A stretch of DNA of 64,000 nt from Pikeienuella piscinae. GTDB taxonomy: Bacteria; Pseudomonadota; Alphaproteobacteria; Rhodobacterales; Rhodobacteraceae. The number at the start of each line of letters is the position of its first letter. The stretch's first letter is position 1. A program made the position numbers and the translations under genes. Positions 47,216-57,222 of the stretch are shown here, piece by piece. The notes under the pieces are model-generated. The model was not told the origin of the DNA and ran no database searches. It saw nothing but the letters and a program-made list of their open reading frames with translations. The stretch lies in the NCBI RefSeq assembly GCF_011044155.1, contig NZ_CP049056.1, forward strand, positions 558,001 to 622,000. The letters run 5' to 3'.

Positions 47216-48640
47216 TCAATCCGGCCTCGCTCTGTCATCCACCTCATCTTCGACCTTGGCGATGCGCGCGCCGCCGAGCGAGGCGGTGGTGATGTTGAGC
47301 GATTTGAGCTTCCTGTGCAGCGCCGACCGCTCCATGCCGACGAAGCTCGCGGTTTTCGAGATATTGCCACCGAAGCGATTGATCTGGGCGACGAGATAAT
47401 CGCGTTCGAACAATTCGCGCGCCTCGCGGAGCGGCAGGCTGATCTGCGACGCGCGCAACCCGCTCTCGGCCGCGCCGGCGTCCCCCCTGCCCCGATCCGA
47501 CGTAAGCTCGTCCGCCGAAATATCTTCGCCTTCGCCGCCGAGAATCATCAGCCGCTCGATCAGATTTCGTAGCTGGCGGACATTGCCCGGCCATTTCAGC
47601 GTCTGCAGCGTCGCGGTCGCGGACGGGGTGAAGTTTCTGCGCATGAGTCCCTGCTGGGCGGAGATCGCGTCCACGAAATGTTGCGCCAGAAGCGGAATGT
47701 CCTCGCGCCGCGCATCCAGCGGCGGCACGCTGATCGGCACCACATTCAGCCGGTGATAAAGATCTTCACGGAACCGCCCTTCGGCGATCTCCGCTTTCAG
47801 GTCGCGGGTCGTGCCCGAAATCAGCCGCACATCGACCCGCACCATCTCGCCCCCGCCCGGGCGGGAGAAAGATTGATCAACCAGGATTCTGAGGATCTTC
47901 GCCTGCGTGCCAAGCGGCATCTCCGCGACCTCGTCGAAAAAGAGCGTGCCGCCATGCGCGCGGTCGAAGAGTCCTTTCTCGATGCGTCCGTCATCGCGAC
48001 TGCGTCCGAAGAGCACCTCCTCCATCAGGTGCGGCTCCATCGCTGCGGCGTTGGAAACCACGAACGGCGCGTTCGCCCGGCCCGAGTTCGCGTGAATATA
48101 GCGCGCGGCCACTTCCTTACCTGCGCCCGGCGGTCCGGTCAGCACGACGCGGCTGGCGGCGCGGGCGACGCGGTCGAGCTGGCCGCGAAGCGCGGTCATC
48201 GCGTGCCCTTCGCCGATCATCCGATGCTCGCGGGCCTCCTGCGCCTTCAGCGCGGCGTTTTCCCGACGCAGACGATTCGCCTCCAGCGCGCGATGGACGA
48301 CGACAAGCAACTGGTCCGTATTGAACGGTTTCTCGATAAAATCGTAGGCGCCCTGTTTGATCGCCGCCACGGCGATCTCGATATTCCCGTGTCCCGATAT
48401 GATGACGACCGGAACATCCGGGTTATCCCGCTTGACCGCCTTCAGGATTTCGATTCCGTCCATTCGGCTGCCCTGTAGCCAGATGTCGAGAATGATCAGA
48501 TCGGGCGGCGCTTCATCCACCGCCGCAAGCGCGCCATCGGCGTCCTTCGCCTCTCGCGTGTCGTGTTCCTCGTCGCGCAGGATATCTCCGATGAGATCAC
48601 GGATGTCCGCTTCATCATCGACGATAAGAATATCGCTCAT
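47216..48640 (-). CDS. ntrX: Nitrogen/redox response regulator NtrX
   Basis: 474 aa. Receiver domain with acidic pocket ILIVDDEADIRDL and phospho-Asp in LIILDIWLQG; AAA+ domain with TGPPGAGKEVAARYIH (Walker A) and GTLFFDEVAEMP (Walker B); C-terminal Fis-type HTH (NISKTASFVGMERSALHRKLKSL). The sigma54-contact loop GAFTGA is missing: the region reads LFGRSRDDGRIEKGLFDRA. It forms a pair with NtrY, overlapping by 4 bp (ATGA). Confidence 0.95.
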   Translation of the reverse strand: MSDILIVDDEADIRDLIGDILRDEEHDTREAKDADGALAAVDEAPPDLIILDIWLQGSRMDGIEILKAVKRDNPDVPVVIISGHGNIEIAVAAIKQGAYDFIEKPFNTDQLLVVVHRALEANRLRRENAALKAQEAREHRMIGEGHAMTALRGQLDRVARAASRVVLTGPPGAGKEVAARYIHANSGRANAPFVVSNAAAMEPHLMEEVLFGRSRDDGRIEKGLFDRAHGGTLFFDEVAEMPLGTQAKILRILVDQSFSRPGGGEMVRVDVRLISGTTRDLKAEIAEGRFREDLYHRLNVVPISVPPLDARREDIPLLAQHFVDAISAQQGLMRRNFTPSATATLQTLKWPGNVRQLRNLIERLMILGGEGEDISADELTSDRGRGDAGAAESGLRASQISLPLREARELFERDYLVAQINRFGGNISKTASFVGMERSALHRKLKSLNITTASLGGARIAKVEDEVDDRARPD

Positions 48641-50877
48641 GCCGTCCCGTTCTTTTCCGTTGAGTTCATTGTGCGCCCCTGAAGTGGCAGAACTAGGGTG
48701 ATGCGCGCACCCCCTATCTCCGGGTCATCCCAATGGGCGTTCTCCAGCCGGAGCGCGCCGCCATGCTGCTCTGCGATCTTCTTCACGATGGCGAGCCCGA
48801 GCCCGGTGCCTTTCTCTCGCGTGGTCACGTATGGTTCGGTCAGTTGCGCGCGATCGGTTTTGGGAAGACCGACGCCCGTATCCTCCACCGCGATGGAAAG
48901 CGTGTTCCCGTCATCCGTAATCGTCGTTCGAATTCGCCCTTCGCCCGCCATCGCAGGCTCCTGCTCGATGCGCTGATCCACCGCCTCCTGCGCGTTCTTC
49001 AGCACATTGGTCAGCGCCTGCGAGATCAGGCTCGAGTCGCAACGCAGCACACGCGGTTGATCCGCGCCGTGCGACTCGAAAGCGATATCCGGGCGCGCCG
49101 AACTTTGCAGCAGTATCGCGCCCCGCACCAGCGCCGAAATATCCTCCGGCTTGGTTTCGGGATTCGGCATCCGGGCGAATTTCGAAAACTCGTCCACCAT
49201 GCGTCTGATATCGCCGGCCTGGCGGATGATCACATCGGCATACTGATCGAAGTTCGCGCGCTCGTCGCCGGCGAGCGGGCCGAACTTGCGTCGCAACCGT
49301 TCGGCGGAGAGCTGTATCGGCGTCAGGGGGTTCTTAATCTCGTGCGCGATCCGCCGCGCGACATCGCCCCACGCCGCTTCGCGCTGCGCGGACACAAGCG
49401 CGGTGAGGTCATCCAGCGTCATCACATAACCCTGTTCAGGATGATCCATCGAGCGCGCCGCGACGCGGACCAGAAACTCGCGGAGCGCGTCGCCGGTGGT
49501 GATCGTCACCTGACCCTGAGCCGCTCCGGTCATCGAGCGCTGCGCGGTCCGAAATATCCGCTCCATCTGTTCCGGAAGCCGCTTCGGGTCTTCCGCGTCG
49601 ACCTGTAACATCCTACGCGCCGCGGCGTTCATCATCTCGATCCCACCGTTGGTGTCGAGGCCGATCACCCCGGCGGACACGCCGCTAAGAACGGTTTCGA
49701 TGAAGTTGCGCCGATGCTCGCTTTCCCGATGCGCATCGATCAGGGCGTCGCGCTGGCCTTTCACTTGCGCGGTCATGCGATTGAAGACGCGCGATAGCAG
49801 CGCCACCTCGTCATGTGAATTCTCTTCCGGCACCTTGATGTCGAGATCACCCTCGCCAACTCTTTCGGCGGCGGCAGCCAGCACGCCGATGGGGCGCGAA
49901 AGCCGCTCAGCCAACCACAGCCCGAGCCACGCAGCGGTGGTGATGACCAGAAGCGCGAAGCCGAGATAGACCAGCGCGAAAACTGACAGGAGCCGCCCGC
50001 GCGCCGCCTCCGTCTTGTTGTAGAGCGCTACCGTCTCAGCCGTTTCATCGAGGAGGAGAAGCACGTTTCCATCCACTTGCCGACTTACGTAGAGAAACGT
50101 GTCTATATAATTGTTGAGATAAACCAGCGCGCGCAGCTCGTTGTTCAACTGGTCCTCGACCACCACGACCCGGCCCAGTCTCGCATCCGCGATCTCCACC
50201 TCCGATGGCGGGTCGTAGGTGAAGGTGTAACTGAAATCGCCCCGATGCAGGATGTTGCGCGCGCCGTCGATCAGGTAGGCCTCGGGGAAACGGCGAAGCG
50301 CCTGCTGACGGCGCAGGAGTTCGGCGAGCGCGGTGTCGGAAATGCCGAGCGCGGCGGCGCGGTTCATGTCATTCGCCATATTCAGGACCTCGCGTTCGAT
50401 CGAACGGCGATGCTCGTCCGCATAGGCCTGCGCTGTGATCAGCGAATTGCGGACCACCGAGCCGACCTGCCCGGAAAACCACGTCTCGATCCCGACATTG
50501 ATCGAAAGCGTCGCGAACGCGGCGATGATCACCGTCGGCGCCAGCGCGACAATGGCGAAGATTCCGGTCAGCCGTAGATGCAGGCGAGCACCCGCCGAAT
50601 GCAGGCGCCGCGCCCGGACCAGAAGCCAGACCCGACGCCCGATCATCGCCAGAAGCAGTACGATATAGGCCAGGTCGGCGATGAGGATGGTGTTCACCGC
50701 GTCGGGCGTCACGCCGTCGCGGTTCATGATCACCGTCGTCGTGCCGACCAGCGCGCCCCCGAACAACATGAGCACGAGAATCGCGCCGCTATTGGCCGGC
50801 CCGCCAGGCAGCGCGGCGGCGAGGCGGGATGGGGAAAGGACCGCCAAGCCTGTCATTTCCGCACTTGCTGACCTCAA
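48637..50877 (-). CDS. ntrY: Sensor histidine kinase NtrY
   Basis: 746 aa membrane kinase paired with NtrX. N-terminal helices (about residues 30-50, 60-80, 105-130, and near 310) frame a periplasmic region; then HAMP, PAS (SGVSAGVIGLDTNGGIEMMNAAAR), HisKA with phospho-His in RRIAHEIKNPLTPIQLSAERL, and the HATPase (VEDTGVGLPKTDRAQLTEPY). Start ATG 50877. It lies 14 bp after ntrC, so ntrBC and ntrYX are likely read as one long unit. Confidence 0.95.
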   Translation of the reverse strand: MRSASAEMTGLAVLSPSRLAAALPGGPANSGAILVLMLFGGALVGTTTVIMNRDGVTPDAVNTILIADLAYIVLLLAMIGRRVWLLVRARRLHSAGARLHLRLTGIFAIVALAPTVIIAAFATLSINVGIETWFSGQVGSVVRNSLITAQAYADEHRRSIEREVLNMANDMNRAAALGISDTALAELLRRQQALRRFPEAYLIDGARNILHRGDFSYTFTYDPPSEVEIADARLGRVVVVEDQLNNELRALVYLNNYIDTFLYVSRQVDGNVLLLLDETAETVALYNKTEAARGRLLSVFALVYLGFALLVITTAAWLGLWLAERLSRPIGVLAAAAERVGEGDLDIKVPEENSHDEVALLSRVFNRMTAQVKGQRDALIDAHRESEHRRNFIETVLSGVSAGVIGLDTNGGIEMMNAAARRMLQVDAEDPKRLPEQMERIFRTAQRSMTGAAQGQVTITTGDALREFLVRVAARSMDHPEQGYVMTLDDLTALVSAQREAAWGDVARRIAHEIKNPLTPIQLSAERLRRKFGPLAGDERANFDQYADVIIRQAGDIRRMVDEFSKFARMPNPETKPEDISALVRGAILLQSSARPDIAFESHGADQPRVLRCDSSLISQALTNVLKNAQEAVDQRIEQEPAMAGEGRIRTTITDDGNTLSIAVEDTGVGLPKTDRAQLTEPYVTTREKGTGLGLAIVKKIAEQHGGALRLENAHWDDPEIGGARITLVLPLQGRTMNSTEKNGTA

Positions 50878-50890
50878 AACTGTTGCAGGG

Positions 50891-52345
50891 TTACATCAGT
50901 TTCTTGCCGCGCGTGATGGGGATGTCAAGCTCGCGGATCTTCTTGCGCAGCGTATTGCGGTTGATGCCCAGCACATCGGCCGCCCGCAACTGATTGCCGC
51001 GCGTCGCCATCAGCGTCAGCGCGATCAACGGCAACTCGACCTCCTTGAGAACACGGTCGTAGAGGCCGGGCGGGGGCGGCGCATCGCCGTGAAGCGCAAA
51101 ATAGCGGCCAAGATGATACTCGACGGCGGCGCCGAGGCTTTCACCCATCATCGGCTGCGGCTCCTCCGCCGACGAAGGGCGTGCGGCCAGCTCGTCCTCC
51201 ACCATCTCAGCGTCGATCAGGTCGTCGGCCGAAAGCGCGGCGAGCCGCTTGATCAGGTTCTCTAGCTCCCTGACATTTCCCGGCCACCCTTGCCTCGAAA
51301 GCACGTCGAGCGCTTTTTGGCTGATCCCCTTCCTCGGCAGCCCTTCCTCCTCGGCGCGGCGAAGAAAGGCGCGCGCGAGATCGGGAATGTCCTCCACGCG
51401 CTGGCGAAGCGGAGGCAACCGTAGAGGCACGACGTTCAGCCGGTAGAAAAGGTCTTCGCGAAACCGGCCTTCGTGGATCAGTCCGCGCAGGTCTTGATGG
51501 GTGGCGGCGACGATCCGCACATCGCTGCGGATCGGCTTTCGGCCGCCGACGGTTGTATATTCGCCCTCCTGCAGCACTCTCAGCAGCCGGGTCTGCGCAT
51601 CATGCGGCATGTCGCCGATCTCATCCAGAAAGAGCGTTCCGCCCTGCGCCTGTTCGAACTTGCCGACGCCGCGCCCGGTCGCCCCGGTGAACGAACCGCG
51701 CTCATGACCGAAAAGCTCGGATTCGATCAGCTCGCGCGGGATGGCCGCCATATTGACCGCGACGAACGGGCGGGTCTTGCGCCTGCCGAAATCATGGAGG
51801 GCGCGCGCGACAAGCTCCTTTCCGGTGCCGCTCTCGCCGGTGATCATCACCGACAGATCGGTGTTCATGAGCCGCGCCATGATCCGATAGACATCCTGCA
51901 TCGCAGGGGAGCGGCCGATGATCGGCAGGCTCTCGTCGCGGGTGCGGGGCGCGGCGGGTTCGGCCCGCCCCTCCGGCGCGCGACCATCAAGCGCTTTCTT
52001 TACATTGCTAAGCACTTCCTTGAGATCAAATGGTTTTGGGAGGTACTCGTAGGCTCCGGCCTCCGCCGCACGGATGGCGGTCATCACCGTGTTTTGCGCA
52101 CTCATCACGATCACCGGCAGGTCCGGGCGTTTTCTTCGGATCGCCGGCAGCAAATCCAACGCATCGCCGTCCGGCATAATCACATCGGTGACGATGAGAT
52201 CGCCTTCGCCGCCCTCGACCCAGCGCCATAGCGTGGAGGTGGAACCCGTCGCGCGCACGCGGCAGCCGATCCTGGTCAGCGCCTGGCTCAACACCATGCG
52301 GATCGAGCGATCGTCATCGGCCAGGAGAATCGTTCCGGTCGTCAT
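50891..52345 (-). CDS. ntrC: Nitrogen regulator NtrC
   Basis: 484 aa. Receiver domain ([14 protein letters not shown], Asp54 in VTDVIMPDG), AAA+ domain ([31 protein letters not shown]) and C-terminal HTH ([23 protein letters not shown]). The sigma54 loop reads GSFTGA in [13 protein letters not shown] rather than GAFTGA. Rhodobacter capsulatus NtrC is known to lack this motif and use sigma70, so the motif's presence here points to sigma54 use. ATG 52345 is one base after the ntrB stop. Confidence 0.95.
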   Translation of the reverse strand: MTTGTILLADDDRSIRMVLSQALTRIGCRVRATGSTSTLWRWVEGGEGDLIVTDVIMPDGDALDLLPAIRRKRPDLPVIVMSAQNTVMTAIRAAEAGAYEYLPKPFDLKEVLSNVKKALDGRAPEGRAEPAAPRTRDESLPIIGRSPAMQDVYRIMARLMNTDLSVMITGESGTGKELVARALHDFGRRKTRPFVAVNMAAIPRELIESELFGHERGSFTGATGRGVGKFEQAQGGTLFLDEIGDMPHDAQTRLLRVLQEGEYTTVGGRKPIRSDVRIVAATHQDLRGLIHEGRFREDLFYRLNVVPLRLPPLRQRVEDIPDLARAFLRRAEEEGLPRKGISQKALDVLSRQGWPGNVRELENLIKRLAALSADDLIDAEMVEDELAARPSSAEEPQPMMGESLGAAVEYHLGRYFALHGDAPPPPGLYDRVLKEVELPLIALTLMATRGNQLRAADVLGINRNTLRKKIRELDIPITRGKKLM

Positions 52346-52346
52346 C

Positions 52347-53432
52347 TCATGTCTCTCCCGGGCCGGCGTTGGAGGGCGCATCTCGCCAGATCGGCAGCCG
52401 AAGGCGGAACGAGGTCCAGCCCGGTCGCGAAACACAGTCGATCGCGCCGCCATGGTCGGAAACAATCTTCGAGACCAGTGACAGCCCGAGGCCGCCGCCC
52501 TGCGCCTTCGACGTCACAAAGGGTTCGAAAATCTCGCGCTGCATCTCATCGGGAATGCCGGAGCCGTTATCGGAGACCTGAACCAGAAGCGGCAGACTGA
52601 CGCGACTTCCGCGCGGCCCGGCCATGGCGACGCCGGGCCGATAGGATGTTCGAAGCGTAATCGCGCCGCCGACCGGCGGCGTCGCCTCAGCCGCATTCTT
52701 CAGAAGATTAAGCATCACCTGGATCAACTGATCATGGTCGCCCGGCACCTCGGGGAGCGAGGGATCGTAATCCTGATGAAACCGAACATGCTTGGCGAAC
52801 CCCGTTTCCGCGGAAAGCTTCGCGCGATCCAGAACGTCATGGATGTTGACGGGCACACGGACCGGGGGGGCGGTGTCGCCAAACGCCTCGACCCGGGTGA
52901 TCAGGTCAGCGATGCGCTGCGTCTCTTCGCGGATCAGCTGCGTAAGCTGCCGGTCGTCGTCGGAGGCGCTCATCTCCAGAAGCTGCGCGGCGCCCGATAT
53001 CCCGGCCAGCGGATTCCTGATCTCATGCGCCAGCATCGCCGCCATTCCGGTTATCGACCGGGCGGCGTGGCGATGCGTCAGGCTGCGGTCGATCTGCTCC
53101 GCAAAGGACCGGCGCTGGAAAATCAGCAAAACGTCGCCGCCCTCATCGGACGCTGTGGCGAGAAGATCGATCTGCTCGGGCGCCCTGCCCGGCCACGTGA
53201 ACTCCACATTGTGGTCTGAGGTCGAACTCGCCGGGCGGCGCGCTCTTCCCACCAGCTCGACGAGCCGGGTGCCGGCCCCGAAGACCTCGCCGATCTCTCG
53301 CCCGCAAAGCTGCGCCTCGGCGATGTCCAGAAAGCTCTCGGCGGCGCTATTCACCGCACCGATCCGATCGTTGCGGTCGATCGTAAGCGCAGGCAACGGC
53401 AGAAGCCCCCAGAGTTGATCGGGCGCAGTCAC
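52347..53432 (-). CDS. ntrB: Nitrogen sensor kinase NtrB
   Basis: 361 aa soluble kinase/phosphatase for NtrC, controlled by PII. PAS region [20 protein letters not shown] (residues about 12-31), H-box [21 protein letters not shown]-box [12 protein letters not shown] and G-boxes [11 protein letters not shown] and [11 protein letters not shown]. The start is GTG 53432, which overlaps the dusB stop by 4 bp (GTGA). Longer upstream frames read dusB in the wrong phase. Confidence 0.95.
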   Translation of the reverse strand: MTAPDQLWGLLPLPALTIDRNDRIGAVNSAAESFLDIAEAQLCGREIGEVFGAGTRLVELVGRARRPASSTSDHNVEFTWPGRAPEQIDLLATASDEGGDVLLIFQRRSFAEQIDRSLTHRHAARSITGMAAMLAHEIRNPLAGISGAAQLLEMSASDDDRQLTQLIREETQRIADLITRVEAFGDTAPPVRVPVNIHDVLDRAKLSAETGFAKHVRFHQDYDPSLPEVPGDHDQLIQVMLNLLKNAAEATPPVGGAITLRTSYRPGVAMAGPRGSRVSLPLLVQVSDNGSGIPDEMQREIFEPFVTSKAQGGGLGLSLVSKIVSDHGGAIDCVSRPGWTSFRLRLPIWRDAPSNAGPGET

Positions 53433-54433
53433 GCCGCCCGGCGCTCCGGCGCCGGCGAGGCGGTCGCTTCGGCGGCGCCCTCTCTGATCGCGGCGATCAC
53501 CTCGGCGGGGTTCGTCATCCGCATCAGCCGGGCGCGCAGCGGCGCGCCGCCGGGCAGCCGCGCCAGCCACCACGTGAGGTGCTTTCTGGCGACCCGAACG
53601 CCCAGATCCGCGCCATAAAAGCTCAGCATCGCTTCGTAGTGTTCGAGCATGAGTTCCATCAGCGCGGCGCCGCACGGCCGGGCCGGAGATGCCGCGCTGT
53701 CGTCGAGCGCCGCGCCGATCTCCCCCGGCGTCCAGGGCGCGCCCTGGGCGCCACGGCCGATCATCACCGCATCGGCGCCCGAAAGAAGAAGAGCGCGGCG
53801 TGCGCTCGCTTCATCGACAATATCGCCGTTGACGACGAGCGGAACATCGACGACGGCACGCGTGGCCGCCACCGCCGACCAGTCCGCGCTTCCCCTGTAG
53901 AATTGAGCGCGGGTGCGGGCATGGACAGTGATCATCGCCACGCCCGCCATCTCCGCCCGACGCGCGAGTTCGGGCGCGTTGAGCGCGTCATCGTCCCAAC
54001 CGAGGCGCATCTTCAGCGTGACCGGAACCTTCACCGCCTCGACCACCGCCTCGATCAGGCGAAGCGCGTGGTCAGGCTCGCGCATCAGCGCGGCGCCCGA
54101 CCAGCCTGAAGTGACCTTCTTCGCCGGGCAGCCCATATTGATATCGATCAGAACGGCGCCGGCGCTCTCCGCGATGCGGGCGGCCTCGGCCATCGGAGCG
54201 CCGTCCCGCCCGGCGATCTGCACCGCCGCGGCGCCAGACGCGACGTCGATCTCCGCCCGCGCCTTCGCGCCCGCTCCGCGCGTCAACAGCTCGCCGCTCG
54301 CCACCATCTCGGAGATCGTCAGTCCGGCGTTGAACCGGGCGGCGAGCCGACGAAACGGAAGATCGGTGATTCCCGCCATCGGCGCCAGAATCGCTCGATT
54401 CCTAAGCACAATTCTGCCGATGGAGAGAGACAT
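53429..54433 (-). CDS. dusB: tRNA-dihydrouridine synthase DusB (NifR3)
   Basis: 334 aa flavoenzyme that reduces uridine in the tRNA D-loop. FMN-barrel features: LAPMAGITDLPFRRLAARF, DINMGCPAKKVTSGWSGAALM with the catalytic Cys, VTLKMRLGWDD, MITVHARTRAQFYRGSADW and VNGDIVDEASA and MIGRGAQGAPW. ATG 54433. Its place ahead of ntrBC is the nifR3-ntrBC order known from Rhodobacter. Confidence 0.96.
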   Translation of the reverse strand: MSLSIGRIVLRNRAILAPMAGITDLPFRRLAARFNAGLTISEMVASGELLTRGAGAKARAEIDVASGAAAVQIAGRDGAPMAEAARIAESAGAVLIDINMGCPAKKVTSGWSGAALMREPDHALRLIEAVVEAVKVPVTLKMRLGWDDDALNAPELARRAEMAGVAMITVHARTRAQFYRGSADWSAVAATRAVVDVPLVVNGDIVDEASARRALLLSGADAVMIGRGAQGAPWTPGEIGAALDDSAASPARPCGAALMELMLEHYEAMLSFYGADLGVRVARKHLTWWLARLPGGAPLRARLMRMTNPAEVIAAIREGAAEATASPAPERRAA

Positions 54434-54586
54434 GGCGCCCACGAAATATGCAAACCTTGGAGAACCTATCGCCGCGCGCTGCTTCGCGCAACCAAGCGCG
54501 CGAGGGCGCGACCGACGCTCTGTTTTCAATTTATTCCATGCTGTAAATCACATAACTTCCCCGCAGACGCCAAGGAGCCCGCCGGA

Positions 54587-55732
54587 ATGCAGATCGCCGC
54601 CCTGATCGTCGCCGCCGGGCGCGGCTCCCGCTCCGGCCCTGGCGTCCCGAAACAATATCGCGAAATCGGCGGCGTTCCTCTTCTGGCGCGCACAATCCGG
54701 GCGCTGCTGGATTCTGGCCGAATCCACCACGTGCTTACCTGCATTCACCCCGAGGATGCGGAACTCTACAGGGCCGTCGCGCCAGACGATCCGCGGCTTT
54801 CGCCGCCTGTGCGCGGCGGGGCGGAGCGCGCGCTGTCAGTCCGTGCGGGGCTGGAGGCGCTTGCGCTCGATCCACCCGACCTGGTGCTGATCCACGACGC
54901 CGCGCGCCCGTTCGTCTCGTCGCACGTCATCGGCGACGTGATCGATGCGCTTTCGCTTCATGACGGCGCGATCGCCGCGGTGCCGGTTGTCGATGCGCTC
55001 CGCCGATCCGAACGCGGGCTATGCGGCGCGCCGGTCGCGCGCGAAGGCGTCTGGCGGGCGCAGACGCCGCAGGGATTCCGCTTCGGCGAGATTCTCGCGG
55101 CGCATCGCGCCAACACCGACCACAGGGCCGCCGACGATGCCGAGATCGCCCGCGCCGCCGGCCTTTCGGTCGCGCTTGTGGAAAGTGCGGCCGAGAACTT
55201 CAAGATCACCACGATGCGGGACTTCGAACGTGCGGAAAGACAGGTAGGCATGGAAGAAATCAGGATCGGTCAGGGTTATGACGTTCACGCCTTCACCGAC
55301 GGGACAGCCGTTACTCTCTGCGGCGTCGCGCTTCCGCATGACCGGGCGCTGAAAGGCCATTCCGACGCAGACGTCGCGATGCACGCCTTGACCGACGCGA
55401 TCTTCGGGGCCATCGCCGAAGGGGATATCGGCCGCTGGTTCCCGCCATCGGAACCGGAGTGGAAGGGCGCCGCCTCATCCATCTTTCTCGAAAAGGCGAT
55501 GGCGCGCGTTCGGGCGCGCGGCGGACGGCTGGTCAACGCCGATATCACGATCGTTTGCGAGCGGCCGAAAATCGGCCCGCACGCCGCCGCGATGACCGCT
55601 TCGCTTTCGCGCATCATGGCTGTCGAAGCCGGCCGGATCAGCGTGAAAGCGACGACCTCGGAAGGGTTGGGATTCGTCGGGCGCGAGGAGGGAATCGCGG
55701 CGACGGCGCTGGCGACGGTTGCGCTGCCATGA
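54587..55732 (+). CDS. ispDF: Bifunctional IspD/IspF isoprenoid biosynthesis enzyme
   Basis: 381 aa fusion of two methylerythritol-phosphate pathway enzymes. IspD part (residues 1-222): ALIVAAGRGSRSGPGVPKQY, VLIHDAARPFVSS, VWRAQTPQGFRFGEI. IspF part (from 223): RIGQGYDVHAFTDG with the zinc-binding Asp/His, HSDADVAMHALTDAIFGAIAEGDIG, and VKATTSEGLGFVGREEGIAA. Such fusions are usual in alphaproteobacteria. Overlaps pgpA by 4 bp. Confidence 0.97.
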   Translation: MQIAALIVAAGRGSRSGPGVPKQYREIGGVPLLARTIRALLDSGRIHHVLTCIHPEDAELYRAVAPDDPRLSPPVRGGAERALSVRAGLEALALDPPDLVLIHDAARPFVSSHVIGDVIDALSLHDGAIAAVPVVDALRRSERGLCGAPVAREGVWRAQTPQGFRFGEILAAHRANTDHRAADDAEIARAAGLSVALVESAAENFKITTMRDFERAERQVGMEEIRIGQGYDVHAFTDGTAVTLCGVALPHDRALKGHSDADVAMHALTDAIFGAIAEGDIGRWFPPSEPEWKGAASSIFLEKAMARVRARGGRLVNADITIVCERPKIGPHAAAMTASLSRIMAVEAGRISVKATTSEGLGFVGREEGIAATALATVALP

Positions 55733-56187
55733 AGATCTCTAATCTTATCGCCGGCGTGCTTGGACTATACCGCCTTGGCGAGCACGCCGGGGTATTCGCG
55801 GCCCTTCTCGCGCTTCCGCTCGCCTGGGGTCTGCATTGGCTGGGCGGGTTTCCGTTGTTGGTCGCTGCGACCGTCGTCGGCGCGTTGAAGGTGCTGTGGG
55901 CCGCGCCGCGCGCCGAGACGCCGATGATCGCTGATCGCATGATCGGACAATGGCTTGCGCTCTGGCCGCTCTCGGGAGGGCTCTGGGTGTTAGGCGCCCC
56001 GCCGGCGATTTTCCCCTGGCCCGGCTGGCTCGCCGGCTTTCTCATCTGCCAGGCGTTCACGATCTTCTTCGGCCCGGTCAGGCGGCTCGCTAGACGCGGA
56101 CCGCTCTGGGACGATCTCGCCGCAGGCGCATTCGCCGCGATTCTGATCCTCGTGGCCGCCGCGGTTTCTCATGGGTGGATATTCTGA
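55729..56187 (+). CDS. PgpA-like phosphatidylglycerophosphatase family protein (divergent)
   Basis: 152 aa membrane protein positioned as pgpA in the ispDF-pgpA-cinA operon found in Rhodobacterales. The frame preserves MIGQWLALWPLS and PLWDDLAAGAFAA, the equivalents of VDE-x-GQW and DDxxAG in PgpA. Two family acidic residues differ: the usual D-E pair reads D-R (ADRMIGQW), and the FD-x-x-KP block reads QAFTIFFGPV. It may be inactive or have changed specificity. Overlaps both neighbours (ATGA before, TGATG after). Confidence 0.78.
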   Translation: MKISNLIAGVLGLYRLGEHAGVFAALLALPLAWGLHWLGGFPLLVAATVVGALKVLWAAPRAETPMIADRMIGQWLALWPLSGGLWVLGAPPAIFPWPGWLAGFLICQAFTIFFGPVRRLARRGPLWDDLAAGAFAAILILVAAAVSHGWIF

Positions 56188-56672
56188 TGGAGTTCGAAAC
56201 GGAGGCTTGCGCAGTCCTCACCGCGCTGAAGGCGAAAGGCCGGATGGCGGCGACCGTAGAAAGTTGCACCGGCGGACTAGTCGCCGCTGCGCTCACGGCG
56301 ATTCCCGGCTCCTCCGACGTAGTTGACCGCGGCTTCGTCACCTATTCCAACGCCGCAAAGAGCGAACTGGTCGGCGTGCCGCCCGAACTCATCAAGGCGC
56401 ACGGCGCCGTCTCGCCCGAGGTCGCGGCGGCGATGGCGGCGGGCGGACTCGCGCGCTCGCGCGCCGATATCGTTGTTTCGATCACCGGGATCGCGGGGCC
56501 GGGCGGGTCCGAGTCCAAACCGGAGGGGCTCGTCTGCTTTCACGCCGTGAGTCGTGACGGCGCTTCGGAGGCGCGGCGGATCGAATATGGCGCCATTGGC
56601 AGACATGAAGTGCGCGCCGCCTCGGTGCGCGAGGCGCTATCGCTTATTATTCAAATAAACAAGTGCTCATAA
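56187..56672 (+). CDS. CinA-family protein (nicotinamide-nucleotide amidase, PncC type)
   Basis: 161 aa stand-alone CinA C-terminal domain that in characterised members deamidates NMN. Motifs: MAATVESCTGGLVAAALTAIPGSS with the catalytic Ser, VTYSNAAKSELVGV, and VSITGIAGPGGSESKPEGLV. ATG 56187 shares a base with the pgpA stop; GTG 56175 is an alternative. Last gene of the ispDF operon. Confidence 0.93.
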   Translation: MEFETEACAVLTALKAKGRMAATVESCTGGLVAAALTAIPGSSDVVDRGFVTYSNAAKSELVGVPPELIKAHGAVSPEVAAAMAAGGLARSRADIVVSITGIAGPGGSESKPEGLVCFHAVSRDGASEARRIEYGAIGRHEVRAASVREALSLIIQINKCS

Positions 56673-56686
56673 TATACCAATAACAA

Positions 56687-57142
56687 TCAGCTTTTATTGC
56701 CGTACAGATCCGCCGCCCGCGCCTCGAACGCGCGCACGATCCTTTGCATCGCTTCATTGAAGACAAGCCCGATCAGCGCCTGCAACGGGCGCGAACGAAA
56801 TTCGAAATCGACGAAGAAATCGACCTCGCAGGACGCCTCGGTCAGCGGCCGGAATTTCCAGTGATTGTTGAGATAGCGGAACGGCCCGTCGAGATAGGCG
56901 ACGTCGATCTCACCCATTTCCGGCCTCAGCGTCACGCGACTGCCGAAACGCTCGCGAAAGAGTTTGAATGAGATCACCAGGTCGGCGTCCACCACTTCGC
57001 CGTTCTCCGTCTCCCGGCGCGATCGTATGCGCGCAGCCGAACACCAGGGCAGAAATTCGGGATAGGACGAGATATCAGCGATCAAGGCGAACATCTGTTC
57101 GGCCGAGTATGGCATCTCGCGTTTTTCCCCGTGCGTCGGCAT
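56687..57142 (-). CDS. COQ10/RatA-like START-domain protein
   Basis: 151 aa polyketide-cyclase/START fold protein. Family pattern: REMPYSAEQMFALIADISSYPEFLPWCSAARI and YLNNHWKFRP, then CEVDFFVDFEFRSRPLQALIG and a C-terminal helix MQRIVRAFEARA. Relatives bind coenzyme Q (COQ10) or act as RatA. It is convergent with the cinA gene 14 bp away. A role in ubiquinone handling is the better guess for an alphaproteobacterium. Confidence 0.9.
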   Translation of the reverse strand: MPTHGEKREMPYSAEQMFALIADISSYPEFLPWCSAARIRSRRETENGEVVDADLVISFKLFRERFGSRVTLRPEMGEIDVAYLDGPFRYLNNHWKFRPLTEASCEVDFFVDFEFRSRPLQALIGLVFNEAMQRIVRAFEARAADLYGNKS

Positions 57143-57222
57143 AAGGCGTCACCTGCTCCCGGTTGCGGTGCGGCGCAGCCTGTCGGATTGTCACCGCTGG
57201 GACAAGGCGAAGGGAGTCCGCC

